A stretch of DNA of 64,000 nt. It comes from Lates calcarifer (lineage: Eukaryota > Chordata > Actinopteri > Centropomidae). This document shows, in pieces, positions 23,576-36,300 of this stretch. The position numbers and the translations under genes were made by a program. The notes beneath the pieces are model-generated. The model worked only from the letters and a program-made list of their open reading frames with translations, made no database searches and was not told the DNA's origin. The stretch lies in contig NC_066843.1 of assembly GCF_001640805.2 (NCBI RefSeq), positions 22,449,742-22,513,741 of the forward strand, written 5' to 3'. Numbering within the stretch: the first letter of the stretch is position 1; each line of letters opens with the position of its first letter.

Positions 23576-26529
23576 AGAGGGAAGATGACGACCAAGACCA
23601 CATAGGTGGTTAGTCATGCCTGGTTTGATCCTACTCACCAGAGAGAGGCCAGGTGAGCTATCCCTTTACTACACACTAATAAAGCAGGTGAATTGGTGTT
23701 CGGCTACACTGGTACCGGTCCTTTAATGGGTTAAAAAAAAAAAAAAAAAATTCTAATCTACTAAAAAAGTACATTAATACAAGCAAGTACATTTTTAGTG
23801 CATTATCATTTTGTGTGCTGAATAGAAGTGCCGCAAAAATACATTGCAAATGTGCTAACTGAAAGTACCTTTTCTCCTCTGTAGGACTTCAAAGTACACT
23901 TGGCAGTACTAATCCTTAAATTGAAATTTAGTTTGTACACTTAACTGCTCTCTTATAATACATTATAACATTACACCAGCATCTCTAATAATGTGGTATT
24001 GTAGCTATTACAGTAAAACAAGAAGATGTGAAATGTATTGTTTTATTTTGTACAATTACTGTCATTTCATTGAAATTGAATCATTGCACTGAAAGTACAT
24101 ATCCCATTTTCAATAACATTTGATAGCAATTAAAAAATATTCTCAGATAAGAGAATATGTTTAACTGTGTAAATTTGCTTTGCATCTTTACTGAAAAACA
24201 CATTTGTTTTTCTCACAGTTCTTCAGGTACCAGTAAGTTAAATATTGTAAATAATCTCTATAAATTATTTGGAAACGGAATCACATTCTCTTTGTCTCTT
24301 TGGATTGGATCAAAACACATTTCCTGTAGAACAGATCTGTGAGCACTACCATGCACTACTACCATGCAAAGATTTCTGCATAATCATCCATTCTGTAATT
24401 CCACAATTATGTTTATTCTTTTTTTAGAGTTCTGCTACTACTTGAGTGATAGAGTATGTCTTTTATAATGAAACAATGGTAACATACATATTGTCATCAT
24501 TAGCATTTTGCCATATACTTTTCTGCTTTTTGTGTTAGACTCCTCCATGTGTGGTTCCATGGAAGTGTTGTAACAGAGTGCCATTAAATGAGTCAAAGGT
24601 AAAGGTTGAATTGGTCCACAGAGGCCTCTAGTTCCTAACACTTGTTGCAATATGTGTCATCAGATGAACACTGAATGTCATATTTGCTCATCATATAACT
24701 TCTCAAATTGCATAGTGAACTTTTTGAGAGCTCCTTCTGCTAGTTCAATTTCACATTGTTTCACCTTTTCTCAAAAGAATGTGACTAGCAAAAACTAGCT
24801 CCTGAATTTCTCGAGTAAAACTCCATTCAGAGCATAGAATAAGAGGAATGACCTCGACTCTGATGATTTTCAATATTTCCTGTCTGCCACAGACCGTGGT
24901 TCTCTACGTTTCTCAACATGGGCTTCGATTGCAATGAGCTCATTGTCAGCACGGTCTGATCTTGTGCCTGTGAACCACTCTTTGTCATGGTTTCTTGAGT
25001 CAACCCACAGGTTGGCTAGCTGTCTTGTCACACCAAGGCGTGGCAGAGTGTTGATACTCTGGAACAAATCCATTTATCTTTGAAATATTGTGAGTTTCAT
25101 TAATTAACTCCCACTACAGGATTTTTATGTGTGGCAGCCATTGCCTAATCAAAGTGCTCAGCTTAGTTCTGAGATGTGGTTTTGGGGCTTTGTTGGTGTG
25201 AGGACCACCTCCAACATGGTAACAGAAATCACATCCATAAAAGCCATTAAACTGTTTGGTGTCTCTGAGGAGTGGGTGAGCAACTGAATCTGAACTGCAT
25301 ATAAGAGCATACACATTGGAGACATGCATAACATAACAAAATCTTTTTCTAGAACTAACAGCTCATCTACAAATGACTTCAAAAATGTTAAGATGTTTGG
25401 TTCCTTCTCCACAAAAAAAGAGACATGGAGGACAGATACCTGCCTTACGTTCTTTAGGTTCAGGCTCTATAAACTGACATTGTATGGGCCAGAATTGATC
25501 ATTTTAGCTCCTGAACACTGGAATTCTGTCACAGCTCCAAATTAAAGATATGTCATTCTCACCCAATTCTGATTCTTTTAGCTTATGGTACTCATCTCCA
25601 GGTTGTATATCTGAAATGTCATCTACCAGTTGTTTTTCAAGCTTGTGTTTTTTTTTTTTTTGGTCCAAGCAGTGTGTTTTGATCTGTGAAGCACTAGAAA
25701 GAAACACCCATTTTTGAGACAGTTCTCTGTATCAGTAACTGTATAACATTCACCACATTGTAGCTCACTTGTATTATTTTTCCCCAAGTAGTTTCCACGT
25801 GCTGAACAGTAAAACCAGGGTTCCTAATTTCCATATTGTCAGGCTGTTGGCTATTGTCATGCAAAATAGATATGTGGTTACAGGTACCAGGGAAATGCTT
25901 ATTGAAAATCTTCAGTAGATGCACTAATGACACACCTGGTAGATTGTGCCTTAGTACATAGGACATCGACAGCTTTGTCCCTTTGTTAGTGGTGCTCCAG
26001 GATACACTGGATAATCTCCATCCAACAAGACGGGGTCTACCTCTGAGAACATGATTTAATATAAGTCACTGTAAACAATGAATCTGCATAAAAACATTGT
26101 TTGTGTAATCAAAAGGGAAAACATACATGCTAACTGCTAACAACCTGGTTTGGTGTCTCTTGCTGGTCAACTGCAGCAGACACTTTGTGTTCTGGTTGTT
26201 CCTCAGACACTTCCTGAAAGAAAATGTAAATGAAAGCATAAATACTTGCATTTATTTTCTGTTCTTCTATAGTCATGACTCATTCTACTAATACTACTGC
26301 TACAAAATGTAAGAAGGAACTGCTAAATGATATCTGAAAAAAGTGTTTGAGTGTTTGGATAACATGGATAACATGCAAACACTTCCATATGAATATAAAA
26401 TGCCAAACTGACAGAGTAATGAGTTTGAATTCATATGTAAACCAAGGAATAATTCAGTCATACTTTGTATATTACCAATTATAGTCTTCAGTTTGTGCTC
26501 AAATAACATCTTGCAGGTGTTGACATTTT

Positions 26530-27735
26530 ATTTATTTATTTTTTTATTATCTATCTAACATTTATTTAAACAGGAAGAAACGCACTGAGATTAAATATCT
26601 CTTTTGCAAGAGTGTCCTGGCCAACACAGCAGTAGTGTAGGTTACAGAGTTGGAATCATTCATACAAACACACAAATATGACACATACATATACAAAATA
26701 CAAAGTACATAAGAAAATTAAAAGCAACTAATTATCATTAAAGCAGTGGCAGAAATTAGTCAGACAAAACACTGACAGCCAGATGATGCATCCTCCAATT
26801 AATTGAAAATCACTTTAAAAGTGTCCAGTGAAACTAGCTGTTTCAGTTCCAGGACATTTTATAAATTGTTCCAAGAGGAATGCATATTTAAAAGCCTTTT
26901 TTCCCAGTTCAGTGCAAACCCTTGGTGCAGATAAGAGGAGGTCCTGGGACCATAGATTGTAACTGCCTGATTTTTGACTGATGTGAATCTGGAGATATGA
27001 TGGAAGCAGACCTAAGATAGATTTATAGACAAGCACATGCCAGTGTTTTAGTGTGTGACTGGACAAAGAAGACCGCCCTACACAAGCATACAGCAAACAA
27101 CGATGAGTGAGAGCTCTAAGGTTTGTAATGAATCTCAGAGCTCCATAATATAGGGCATGTAAGCTTTGAGAGGATGTATGCATATGAATTACATCACCAT
27201 AGTCTAAAACAGACATAAAAGTCGCAAGAACACGTCTCTTTTTGGCCTCAAGGGAAAGACAGGACTTAATTCTAAAGTAAAAACCCAGTTTCAGCTTAAG
27301 CCTTTTTACCAAATGCTGCGTGTGAGGCGCAAAAGAAAGAGATTCATCCAGTAAGAAACCAAGATATTTACACTCAGATACAGTCTCAATCTGTGAACCC
27401 TGTAAGGTGGTTTTAAATTGTGAAAATTTGATTGGACTGTATTAAAAGCTGTTTGAAGTTGGGTAAGAGCCAGGTTGGGTGTGGATGCTGAACTATACAA
27501 AACTCTGTCATCGGCATAAAAATGATTCAATTTATGAGGGTGCCCTCATAGCTGAATGGTTAGGGCGTGTACCATGTGGGCCCTAGTGGTCTGAGCAAGC
27601 GGGCCCCGGCTCAACTCCTGATCCGGCCGGACCTTTACTGTATGTCATTCCCCCACTCTCTCCCTGTTTCCTGTCCCTCTCTCACTGTCCTCTAAATAAA
27701 GGCAAAAAATACTTAAAAAAAAGATTCAATTTACC
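26530..27735 (-). mobile_element. LINE (non-LTR retrotransposon), 5'-truncated, inside the CACTA-like relic
   Basis: The minus strand encodes the reverse-transcriptase active-site block HFYADDRVLYSSAS (27530-27480) and further RT and C-terminal sequence (27312-26815, for example LDYGDVIHMHTSSQSLHALYY). The 3' end at about 26540-26620 resembles the common tail 'aacaggaagaaacgcactga'. It is interrupted near its 5' side by the SINE at 27535-27722. Confidence 0.75.
27524..27733 (+). mobile_element. tRNA-derived SINE (family C), copy 2, inserted in the LINE
   Basis: The 188-bp element (27535-27722) has head 'atagctgaatggttagggc', B-box-like 'ggctcaactcctgatcc', body 'gatccggccggaccttt' and tail 'tctaaataaaggcaaaaaat'. 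Identical 11-bp duplications, GATTCAATTTA, flank it at 27524-27534 and 27723-27733. The duplicated target is LINE coding sequence immediately before the YADD motif, so the SINE is the younger insertion. Confidence 0.9.
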
Positions 27736-28974
27736 TTTTCTGTATTAGTTGTAGGGGTTGTCATAGCAAGAACATAAAGGACACTGTGACTGAGTAAGTG
27801 TTACCCATACTTCTGTTTGGATTTGCATATCCTGTTGAGTCCCATTTTTGTTAGTAAGAACTTGTTGACATGTTGTTGGTGGCAATTCCAGCACTGTCTG
27901 CAGGCTCTCTCTCTGGCAGCCTGCTTTATACGTGCAATGAAGATACAATATATGGATATTGTCAAGTGCACTTATATTTCACTCCAAGAAAAGTCGCACA
28001 CAACGGAGAAAAATAATAATAACACAAAAATACATCTATTCATTTCCAAATGCTGACGTTTTTGTACCTCTGATGTTTTTGTTGGTTGTGTCCTGCTGCT
28101 GCTCTCCTGGTATTCAGTCAAGAGGCTGTCTAATGATTTCCTCAGATGACTTTCAACATTCTGATAGATAGAAGATACATTTATTGCCCGATATTATATA
28201 CAGTTATCTTGTAATAATGATGAAAAATACAATTCCAGATGAATAAAAGATTAATGAGGAAAAATAATATCAATTTGCATACTTTTTACTGAACTGAATT
28301 AAATCAGCAACACGTAAAGCCGCAATGAAATTGTATCCTATGTAGAATCTGTTTTAATATAATTTATTTGTTCTTTTCTGTTTTACACAGATATAATACT
28401 TGCTGACTTTCCAGGAACAAGTGTGTCTGATATGAGAGCAGTCATGCAAAGAAAATGTAACAATGAAAATTTTGTGTTAAAAAAGATACGCTAAGCAGAA
28501 ACAAGTTGTTTGTTTTTTATTTTCTGTTTGCTTTCTTTTTTGGTGGACCATTAATATGCTATAGTTTCCAAGTTCTGTAATAAATTCAGTTTTGTAATGC
28601 TGTTAGGTGCAGTTAGTGGGCCAGTACAGGCATACTTTATATTTCTTTTGTTTTTGTGAACTGGGTAAACAGTAATGCAAGAACTTTTCCTGGATTAAGA
28701 GATCCATGTTGATGAAAGTTTTATGAGGTTGTTTGTTGTTTCTATGTACTAAACAAGGGTAAGAAAAGTACATTTAACTACACTCAATTTAAGTACACAT
28801 AGTTGTACTGTCAAAGCTCATGATTACTGTACTACAAGTATGCTACCGTTGATGTACTAAGAAAGTACTTGTGCTAATGATATATCATTAATGTTACTAA
28901 AGACATGCTGAAATACAGCTGCACTAACTGTACTATTTTGAGACATCATTAAGATGAACTTTAATATAAGGCCT

Positions 28975-29712
28975 AAGTGTAAGTCACTCAAAGTGTCTTT
29001 TCAGTAAGGTCAAGGCTCTGTTTATCCCGGGATGGTAGGAGAAACAGGACATGTGGACCCACTGCTGGACCTGGACACAAAGTCTGCGACAAACAGATGA
29101 ATAGCAGGACCAGTACCAGGATCAGGTTGAAGGTATCTGGGTATCTGTTACCACAGACTCTATCTCCCAGGTCAATTTTGCCACCAAACAGCTGTATAAT
29201 GGCATCTGGATTGGGGTTAGCTTCCTCACAAACAAACTGCAAACTGCATCTGGCTTGACATTACAGGACCCAGGATCATAGGTGAATGTTAATTAAGCCG
29301 GCTGAAGAATAAATCCTAACATGCTTGTCACCTTCTTAACGGACTGGATGAAAGCCAGGTTTTTGTGGCTCGTTCAAACCACAGAGGCCTGTTCAGCTCC
29401 TTCCAGCTAGTGACTCCACTCCTCAAGAATTTAGCTGACAGCAGCCCACAATTACTAACATCATAATTCTTCTCAACTGGAGAGAAGAAGGCATATAGTT
29501 TCTGATCTGAACAGAACTGCACCAAGTTGTGTTGAATGCATCAGCTGAGGCGCTGCTGAAAAGAGGAGGAGAATTTTGTGAGTTTGGTGAATGGGACAGC
29601 AACACAGCTTAAGTCCTTCGTGAACCTCTGGTAGAAATTTGTGAAACTGACGAATTTTTGCAACTCTTTCCTGCTGGTGACTTCTATTGTTATTTAACCC
29701 TTGGACGTCCAT
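28975..29712 (-). mobile_element. Ty3/gypsy relic: RT connection, RNase H and integrase zinc-finger start (right half of a split element)
   Basis: Minus-strand blocks in order: RKELQKFVSFTNFYQRF (RT connection, about 29680-29630), EKNYDVSNCGLLSAKF (RNase H, about 29480-29430), DPGSCNVKPDA (linker, about 29277-29245), KLTWEIES (about 29180), and YHPGINRALTLLKRHF (start of the integrase zinc-binding domain, about 29022-28975). Frames are broken. Homology stops at about 28975, just outside the right edge of the CACTA-like relic, and resumes with the integrase core at 21985. Confidence 0.8.
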
Positions 29713-30347
29713 ACTGACTCTGGAAGAAAAAAAAACACATAATATGTATTATAAGTTTCACATAAAGAAATTGTCTTGAAGGGGCTATGAGCTGAGGTGC
29801 AATTAAAGCTTACTGAGCTTCTTTGATCATTTATAATCCAGACATCCAAGAGGTTTTTAGGAGTGGAAGGGTCAAGGGTTCATCTGGTTAAAATAAAATT
29901 GATATAGTTAAAAAATTACCATGATCAAAAACAGTATCTAAAAATGTGACTGAAAACTAGATACAAAGTTAATTTTGAGCCCAGTACAATGCTGACACAT
30001 GTTGTTGTTTTTAAATATTTTAATGTGTGTAATGTTACATATTACACCTGTATGTGATTCATTTATGTACTTTGGTTGGATTGTGATTCCAGCATTGTCA
30101 TTTTTTCAACTTCTTGTTTTTCAACTTGTTTTGAGTTTGACATCTGGTACATATTGAGAAATCCCTCCCTCTGTAGCCAACACATGGTAGAGATCAGCAA
30201 GTGTGTATGTTAGATTTTTATTTGTGTGTGAGAGAGAGATTAGGTATCTATGAGAGAGGAGAAGTTAGAGAAGGCACAATTTTCACTACAGTGTGGATGT
30301 AACTTCAGCATTTTAATTGACATTGCGGGTTGTTTCCACATCCAGAC
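29713..30347. other. Region immediately upstream of the cPLA2-gamma-like gene
   Basis: AT-rich, with a short GA tract near 30230. It presumably carries the promoter and 5' UTR of the downstream gene. I see no TATA box at a convincing distance. Confidence 0.35.
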
Positions 30348-33300
30348 ATGCAGACTGGAAATGCAGGTTTGTTAGTCTTGTTGATTCGCCTTTGCCTTTT
30401 GACTTCAGGCACTCTGACAAAAGCAGTGGACAACACAGAGGGAAATGAGGCAGCTTCAGAGGTGAGAGATGCATGGAAAAGGATTTAAGATGTATATTAG
30501 TAGCATGATGTGCCACCCATATAATGCATATATCTGTACATTACAAAAACATGTAAAAACAAAAACAACCATTTGGCTTAGGTATTTGACTATAGACCTT
30601 CACTGACTGTCATGGCAACAAGTATGAAATATAATCTATATCAATATATCTGTATCAATCCTACTGTGAATATTGTAAAAAAGCATATTTGCACGTTAAT
30701 TCACTTAAAATTATATTATTGCAGCAGCATGCACGTGAACACAATACAGTATGTGTATTATACTGTAGCACATTTCAAATTTAAGTTCAGATTTAACTCT
30801 AGGATAAATTTAAATGTACCTTTTTTCATAGTTTCTTCAAAAAAGAAGAAAAAAGTTTAAATTCAAAATTAAACATAAACACTCAGTTTCTACTTCATGT
30901 TCACTTGAAATCAGTTTATTTCGTTTCCAGAAACTCATCCGTCACTCCCACTCTCTGTGTGCTGGTGAACAAGAGTATGTTGACAGGAGGAAAATTGTAG
31001 TTCTGGAGTCACTCAACAGCCTGGGAATCAACTGTACTGCTGTAAGAAAGAAAGTGCTCACACTTTAAGACAGACCAAATTTCTGTATCTCTTTTTTTGT
31101 TTGTTTCTTTTATTTTTCTTTGGGAATGATTTATATTACAAATGTTATTTAGATGTTTTTAATGTGTTGGCCTTTTTTTACATAACATACATGTCTATGT
31201 CCTCCATGACTTGTATTAACATTGTTTTAAGTCTTACAATAACTTTTGTGCGGGCTTTAGACACTGACAGAGTAGGCATGATGCATCACGATTCAGAAAA
31301 CATGACAATATGCATTTTGTGAAACTGAAAAAATGTATTGCAATTTGACATGATGAAGCACTGAAGTCCTTTACAATTTTATGAGTGATTGCACTGTGCT
31401 ACATAGGAAAAAAAGAAAGAAAAACACTGGTAAAACAAGATTTGAACTTCAATTTTCCCACAGCCCCTGACAATGAAACAGTTAGGACTGCCCCTGGTCA
31501 AACTGGGGCCCTAAGCAAAATTTTGTTATGCGCCATGAGTTAAGAGTCATGTCATGCATTGGAGCTAAAGTGTATAATATAGCCAATTTTTAATTTTTTT
31601 TTAGCAGTAAGCCAAACTCCATTCAAACGGATACAATCAGTAGTCAGGATACTGCTTCCAAATGCCTGTCGCTTTATTGAGCAGCACCTTCGTGTACAGT
31701 CTGAATAGGAGTGAAACTAGAAAACATAAACATAAAAATAAACATAAAAATAAATGACAATGACCAAGATGCATAATGAAATCATGAGCTACTGTGTAAA
31801 CTCCTCATTGCTACAATGCATCAGTAAAATATTACTTCAAGTGCACAGAAGAGCAGCTACTGGATCTGCTAATACTACTTAAGATAGAACAGAGATTTGA
31901 AATGCCACTAATAACCCTGATGATCACTAAATAAAACAACCCTAACAATGGACTATACTAAATAAATCAATCAATAAATAAAGACATTTTCTTATAGCTT
32001 ACTGTTCCCTGCAATTAGCTTAACAGCTGTCAAATTTACCATCTCTCCATCATTTCTCCAACCAGGATTCTATTCCCCACATTGCTCTTCTGGCGTCAGG
32101 TGGGGGTCAGAGGGCAGCTGTGGGTCTGGTGGGTTTTCTCTATCAGATGGAAAAGGAAGGTCTGCTGGACACTCTGCTCTACCTGGGAGGAGTTTCTGGG
32201 TCAACATGGTAACAATAAGCACACTTATACACATAAAATCATGTTTGTGAATGAATGAAATCTGACCACATGAATGGGTCATGGATGATTAACAGCTACC
32301 AGTAAAGTGCCCATAAGAAAGGCCCTTGACCTTGCAGCTTTGAAAAAAGTCTATTTTATCTATCTATCCGATAAAGGAGGACGCAGTGTGTATAGTTGTG
32401 ATCAAACTACACTGATATAGTATGGAAGCTAAGAGAAGCTATAGTTGCAATCTTTTTAATCCTGTTATCTTGAATGACAAATTAATTATCTCATCCTTTT
32501 GGAATATTGAAGTTGAAAACAAAGGTTATTTTAGGTAAGATAAGGATTAGGTAAGGATGATTAGGTAAGATAATCATCCTGTTTTATGAAGAAGCCATCT
32601 TTATTATTGACAGCCGCAATATTAAATGTTGTGATTGTTGTTGTGAGAGGTGAGAGGTACTTTTATATTTCAAATTAATTTGTTGTTCAATTGTTCATTT
32701 GTAGGATAACCTGACCTTTTTTCACATTTGTTAGCAGTCACCTCAAGTTAGACAAGTTAGAAACTGAAGGGAAGACCTAAAAATGTATGATGTCAGGCCA
32801 TTTGTTGTTTGCTCTACAACAATGAATGGGGTTCTGGCATTGAGGCCAAAGTGAGTGCTTGAAAATCTTAAACTTTACATCCAATTTAAAATGTGGATGA
32901 GATCTATTAATGAAGTATACTACAAAGCTAGATTATGGGGTTAGTGAGGTAACATATTTAGTAATTTTGGCTATATGACTTCAGTAGCCTGACTGATTAG
33001 AGCAAGACTTTGACTTTTTAAACTATGACATCTGCAAGCAAGTTTATACTTCCATAATATTTGCAGCCAGTTAGCTCTTAAAGCAGGGGTTTCAATCAGA
33101 AAGAGTAATGCAAATCCTGCATTCCACCACGTCATTTGTCACATATGACATGAATGGAAAGAAGGGCAGTATTTATATTACTTGTATCTAGAAAATGTAA
33201 TCAATTACTTTGAAGTATTTTGACCATCCAGTGGTATAACTTCATCACATATGGAGTGCACGTGAACAGCTGTGTTTCAAGTATGCATGCCCTCAGGTTC

Positions 33301-36300
33301 AAGTGTCTGGTCTGAACTGAGGAAGTGAATGTGATTTGCAGCCTGCTGTTGGATTTTTACTTGCAATTTCTGGACTTGAACTAAACGTACCACTGCAGTT
33401 TATGCAAGTTTATGGATTTTGTTTCACTTGCAGCTGAAGTTTCTCTAGGCTCTTGCTTCATGTTGGATGGTTAATTTCTTCCTGTGTGTCCATGAGAATG
33501 TGGGTACTCAAGTGTAAATTATGTAATATAATAAAAGAGCAGTTATTGCATCTGTGGGAAGGGTTGGCATGGGGGAAGTGGCAGGAAATTAACAAAATAA
33601 GCCATTCTGGCTCACAGCCAGAGCTGGTAATGAGCCCAGTCTGGCACTTGTGGTGTACTTGAAGCTTAGTTGTTAGACTTGTGTTTTTGTTCTGGTACAC
33701 GCAATTGAGCCAAAACAATTTTGCAAGCTGGGTGCTGTTAGGCTGATGGTTTTGTTATTTGGTCATAAACCAAACAAAAATTTTGACCCAGTAATAGTGC
33801 TAGATGAAAAGTTAATGAATCACCAAATTCATTACGGATATATTGCCTGGGAACAGTGAATATGTCAACCAAATTTTAAGTCAAGCCATGTTGTAGATGT
33901 ATATACTGAGCTGGATAAGTGAAAACCTGCAGGTGGTGTTAAGTGAAATGTCAACCAAAGTCAGGAGGATTCATACAATATTTGTGTTAATATTTCAGTC
34001 TGGACTGGACTGAAGTGGTGAACAAACTGACCAGTCAACCAACCAGCATTGCTGTCACCATGGCCAAACGCAAATGTGACAAAAAAATAATTGCATAGCC
34101 AAAAGTGGGGATTTGCAACCCATCTGGATATGGGAACTGGCAAGCTGGCTTAGAGTGGTATATGTAGAGTCAGGGGTCACATCTTTGTGACCTGGTAGCC
34201 AAAAAAGACAACTCAGCTTCATGATGATTTCTCTTGACCTCTGTACCTGTCTTCCTCTGATAGGTCCATGTCCTCCCTGTACAGTGACCCGCAGTGGAGC
34301 ACCAACATGGACAGAGCAGTGTCAAGGTTATCAGGTCCTGGGGTCGAGCTGGAGCAGGTTCTGGCCTGGTTGGGTGACAGGGCAAAAGAGGAGCACTTCT
34401 CTCTCGCTGATATCTGGGCTGTTCTAACTTCTGCTGTGATCATGAAACAGGTTCTAGGGCGAAAAGACACACTTTCACTCCTAATCTTAAGTGCTAAAGT
34501 TGAAGGCAACTTCTTTTTGGTTTCTTGAAGATATTTCAGGTTCATCTACATCTAAAAGTGGAGAAGCTGTGGCTCAGGAGGTAGAACGGCCCACTAATCG
34601 GAAGGTCAGCGGTTCAATCCCTGGCTTCTCCAGTCCGTGTCAAAGTATCCTTGGGCAAGATACTGCACCCCACGTTGCCCCTGATGTGTGTATCATCAGT
34701 GTGTGAATGGGTGTGGATGTGTTAGAGCACTTTGTGCATAGAGCAAGCGCTGTATGAATGTATGTGTGAATGGGGTGAATGTGACACATAGTGTAAAGCG
34801 CTTTGCGTGATCGATACGACTACAAAAGTGCTATATACAAGTCCATTTACCATTTACCAAAACAGAAGGGACATTCCTTCAAGGACAATAATGTCCATAT
34901 TTTGGATAGAGAGGACAGATGGTTTGAAAGAGGTTAAAGAGGCTATCTATTAGGCCATCTATGCCCTTCTGGGATGTCCATCTTTAAACACAGATGGACA
35001 TTCTTTACGACACGTTCTTTACAAAATGGACGTTCTTTACGACATGTTCTTTACAAGATGGATGTTCTTTAAGCCACCAGCTATCAGCCACCTACAACGT
35101 GTTCTTGAGATTCCTACCCAGGCGATTTAATTTATTTTGTGACCCTAACGACTCACATAACAACAGGGTGGGTTAATGACTCTTCTCCAAGAACCTCCAA
35201 GAGGTTAAATACCTGGGACTCCCCAACCAGAGCTGAAAGAACTGAGGAAGCCTTTCAGATGAGAGGTGAAACAGCCTCAAGAAACCAAAAAGAAGTTCAG
35301 TTGCCTTCAACTTCAGCACTTAAGACTATCATAACCTGGATGACTGAGAACCTTCACAGACATTTTAACTCCTAATGTTTCCTATTTGAAATACAACATG
35401 CTTTGTTACAGTGATTATATTGGCAGTCCTTCAGAGAAATATCATGTTTTTCATCAGATGGACCTGCGGCATCTTTCAGATGAGGCCAGTAGGAATGCCA
35501 CAAACCCTTACCCCATTTATAGCGCCATCGAGAAGAAATGCTTTTCAGACGGGCCTATAGAAGGTACACACATGCATATGCACATGTCACATTAGAGCCT
35601 AAATGAGTCATTCATCTGAATTACAGTAACTGTCAAATAAACTCTCTGTCTCGTAGGGAAATGGTTTGAGGTGAGCCCTCATGAAGCTGGATTCACAGAG
35701 ATGGGTGTCTTTGTTGAAACATCTCTTTTGGGCAGCAAATTCCAAAGTGGAGAGCTGCTAGAGGTGACCCCAGAGATGGACATGGTAAGACTACAAGGTG
35801 TGTGTTTACAGGTTGAGCAGGTTATGTGATAAAGACAGCAGAACGTAAGAACAAGAAGGAAGTACAATAACCAAAGATGTGAAAACCAAAGCTGGAGTTT
35901 ACAGCAGAGCAAGAGCTTTTATTTTGAAATGTAAAAATCTGTAACGTGTTAAAAAGATAGCCATAGGAATTCTTAACAAATCTGATCAACAAGAACCTAC
36001 TGGTGCTGGTGCACATTTTCTTGTGCTGCAGCCTTAATTATTTAAATTATTTTTTCTGTCATTAGTCCACACTCAATACCTCATAATGACAAAGCAAAAA
36101 CAGAATTTTAGAAATTGTTGCAAATCTAGCAAAAAGGAAAAACTGAAATATCACGTTGACATAAGAATTTAGACCCCTTAGTCAGTACACTTTTTGCAGT
36201 GATTATAGCCTTTATTTTCCTTGGATATGATGTAACAAACTTTGCATATTTATATTTGTGGATTTTCTGCCAGTCCCCTGCAGGATCTCTCAACCTCTGT

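Larger units (their letters stand above)
23745..28960 (-). mobile_element. CACTA/EnSpm-like (Tnp2-type) DNA transposon relic
   Basis: Minus-strand coding blocks run from right to left: an N-terminal piece near 28080-28170, a possible exon at 27745-27930 and another near 26160-26215. The transposase body follows: 25966-25694 (YVLRHNLPGVSLVHLLKIF), 25660-25504 (DISDIQPGDEYHKLKE, DRIPVFRS), 25412-25158 (ILTFLKSFVDEL), 25285-25200 (SVAHPLLRDTKQFNGFYGC DFC) and 25073-24870 (LGVTRQLANLWVDS, REPRSVADRK). These match blocks of transposase-like genes common in fish that I associate with Tnp2/CACTA elements. Frameshifts and insertions inactivate it. Outer limits are inferred from AGTAC-rich clusters at both ends. 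The superfamily name is less certain than its transposon nature. Confidence 0.6.

Noticed and set aside
35784..35790. Earlier donor (ATG|GTAAGA) for the sixth cPLA2 exon
   Set aside because: It breaks the phase with the next exon (an in-frame stop follows). The donor after 35797 keeps the frame and gives the conserved RLQG junction.
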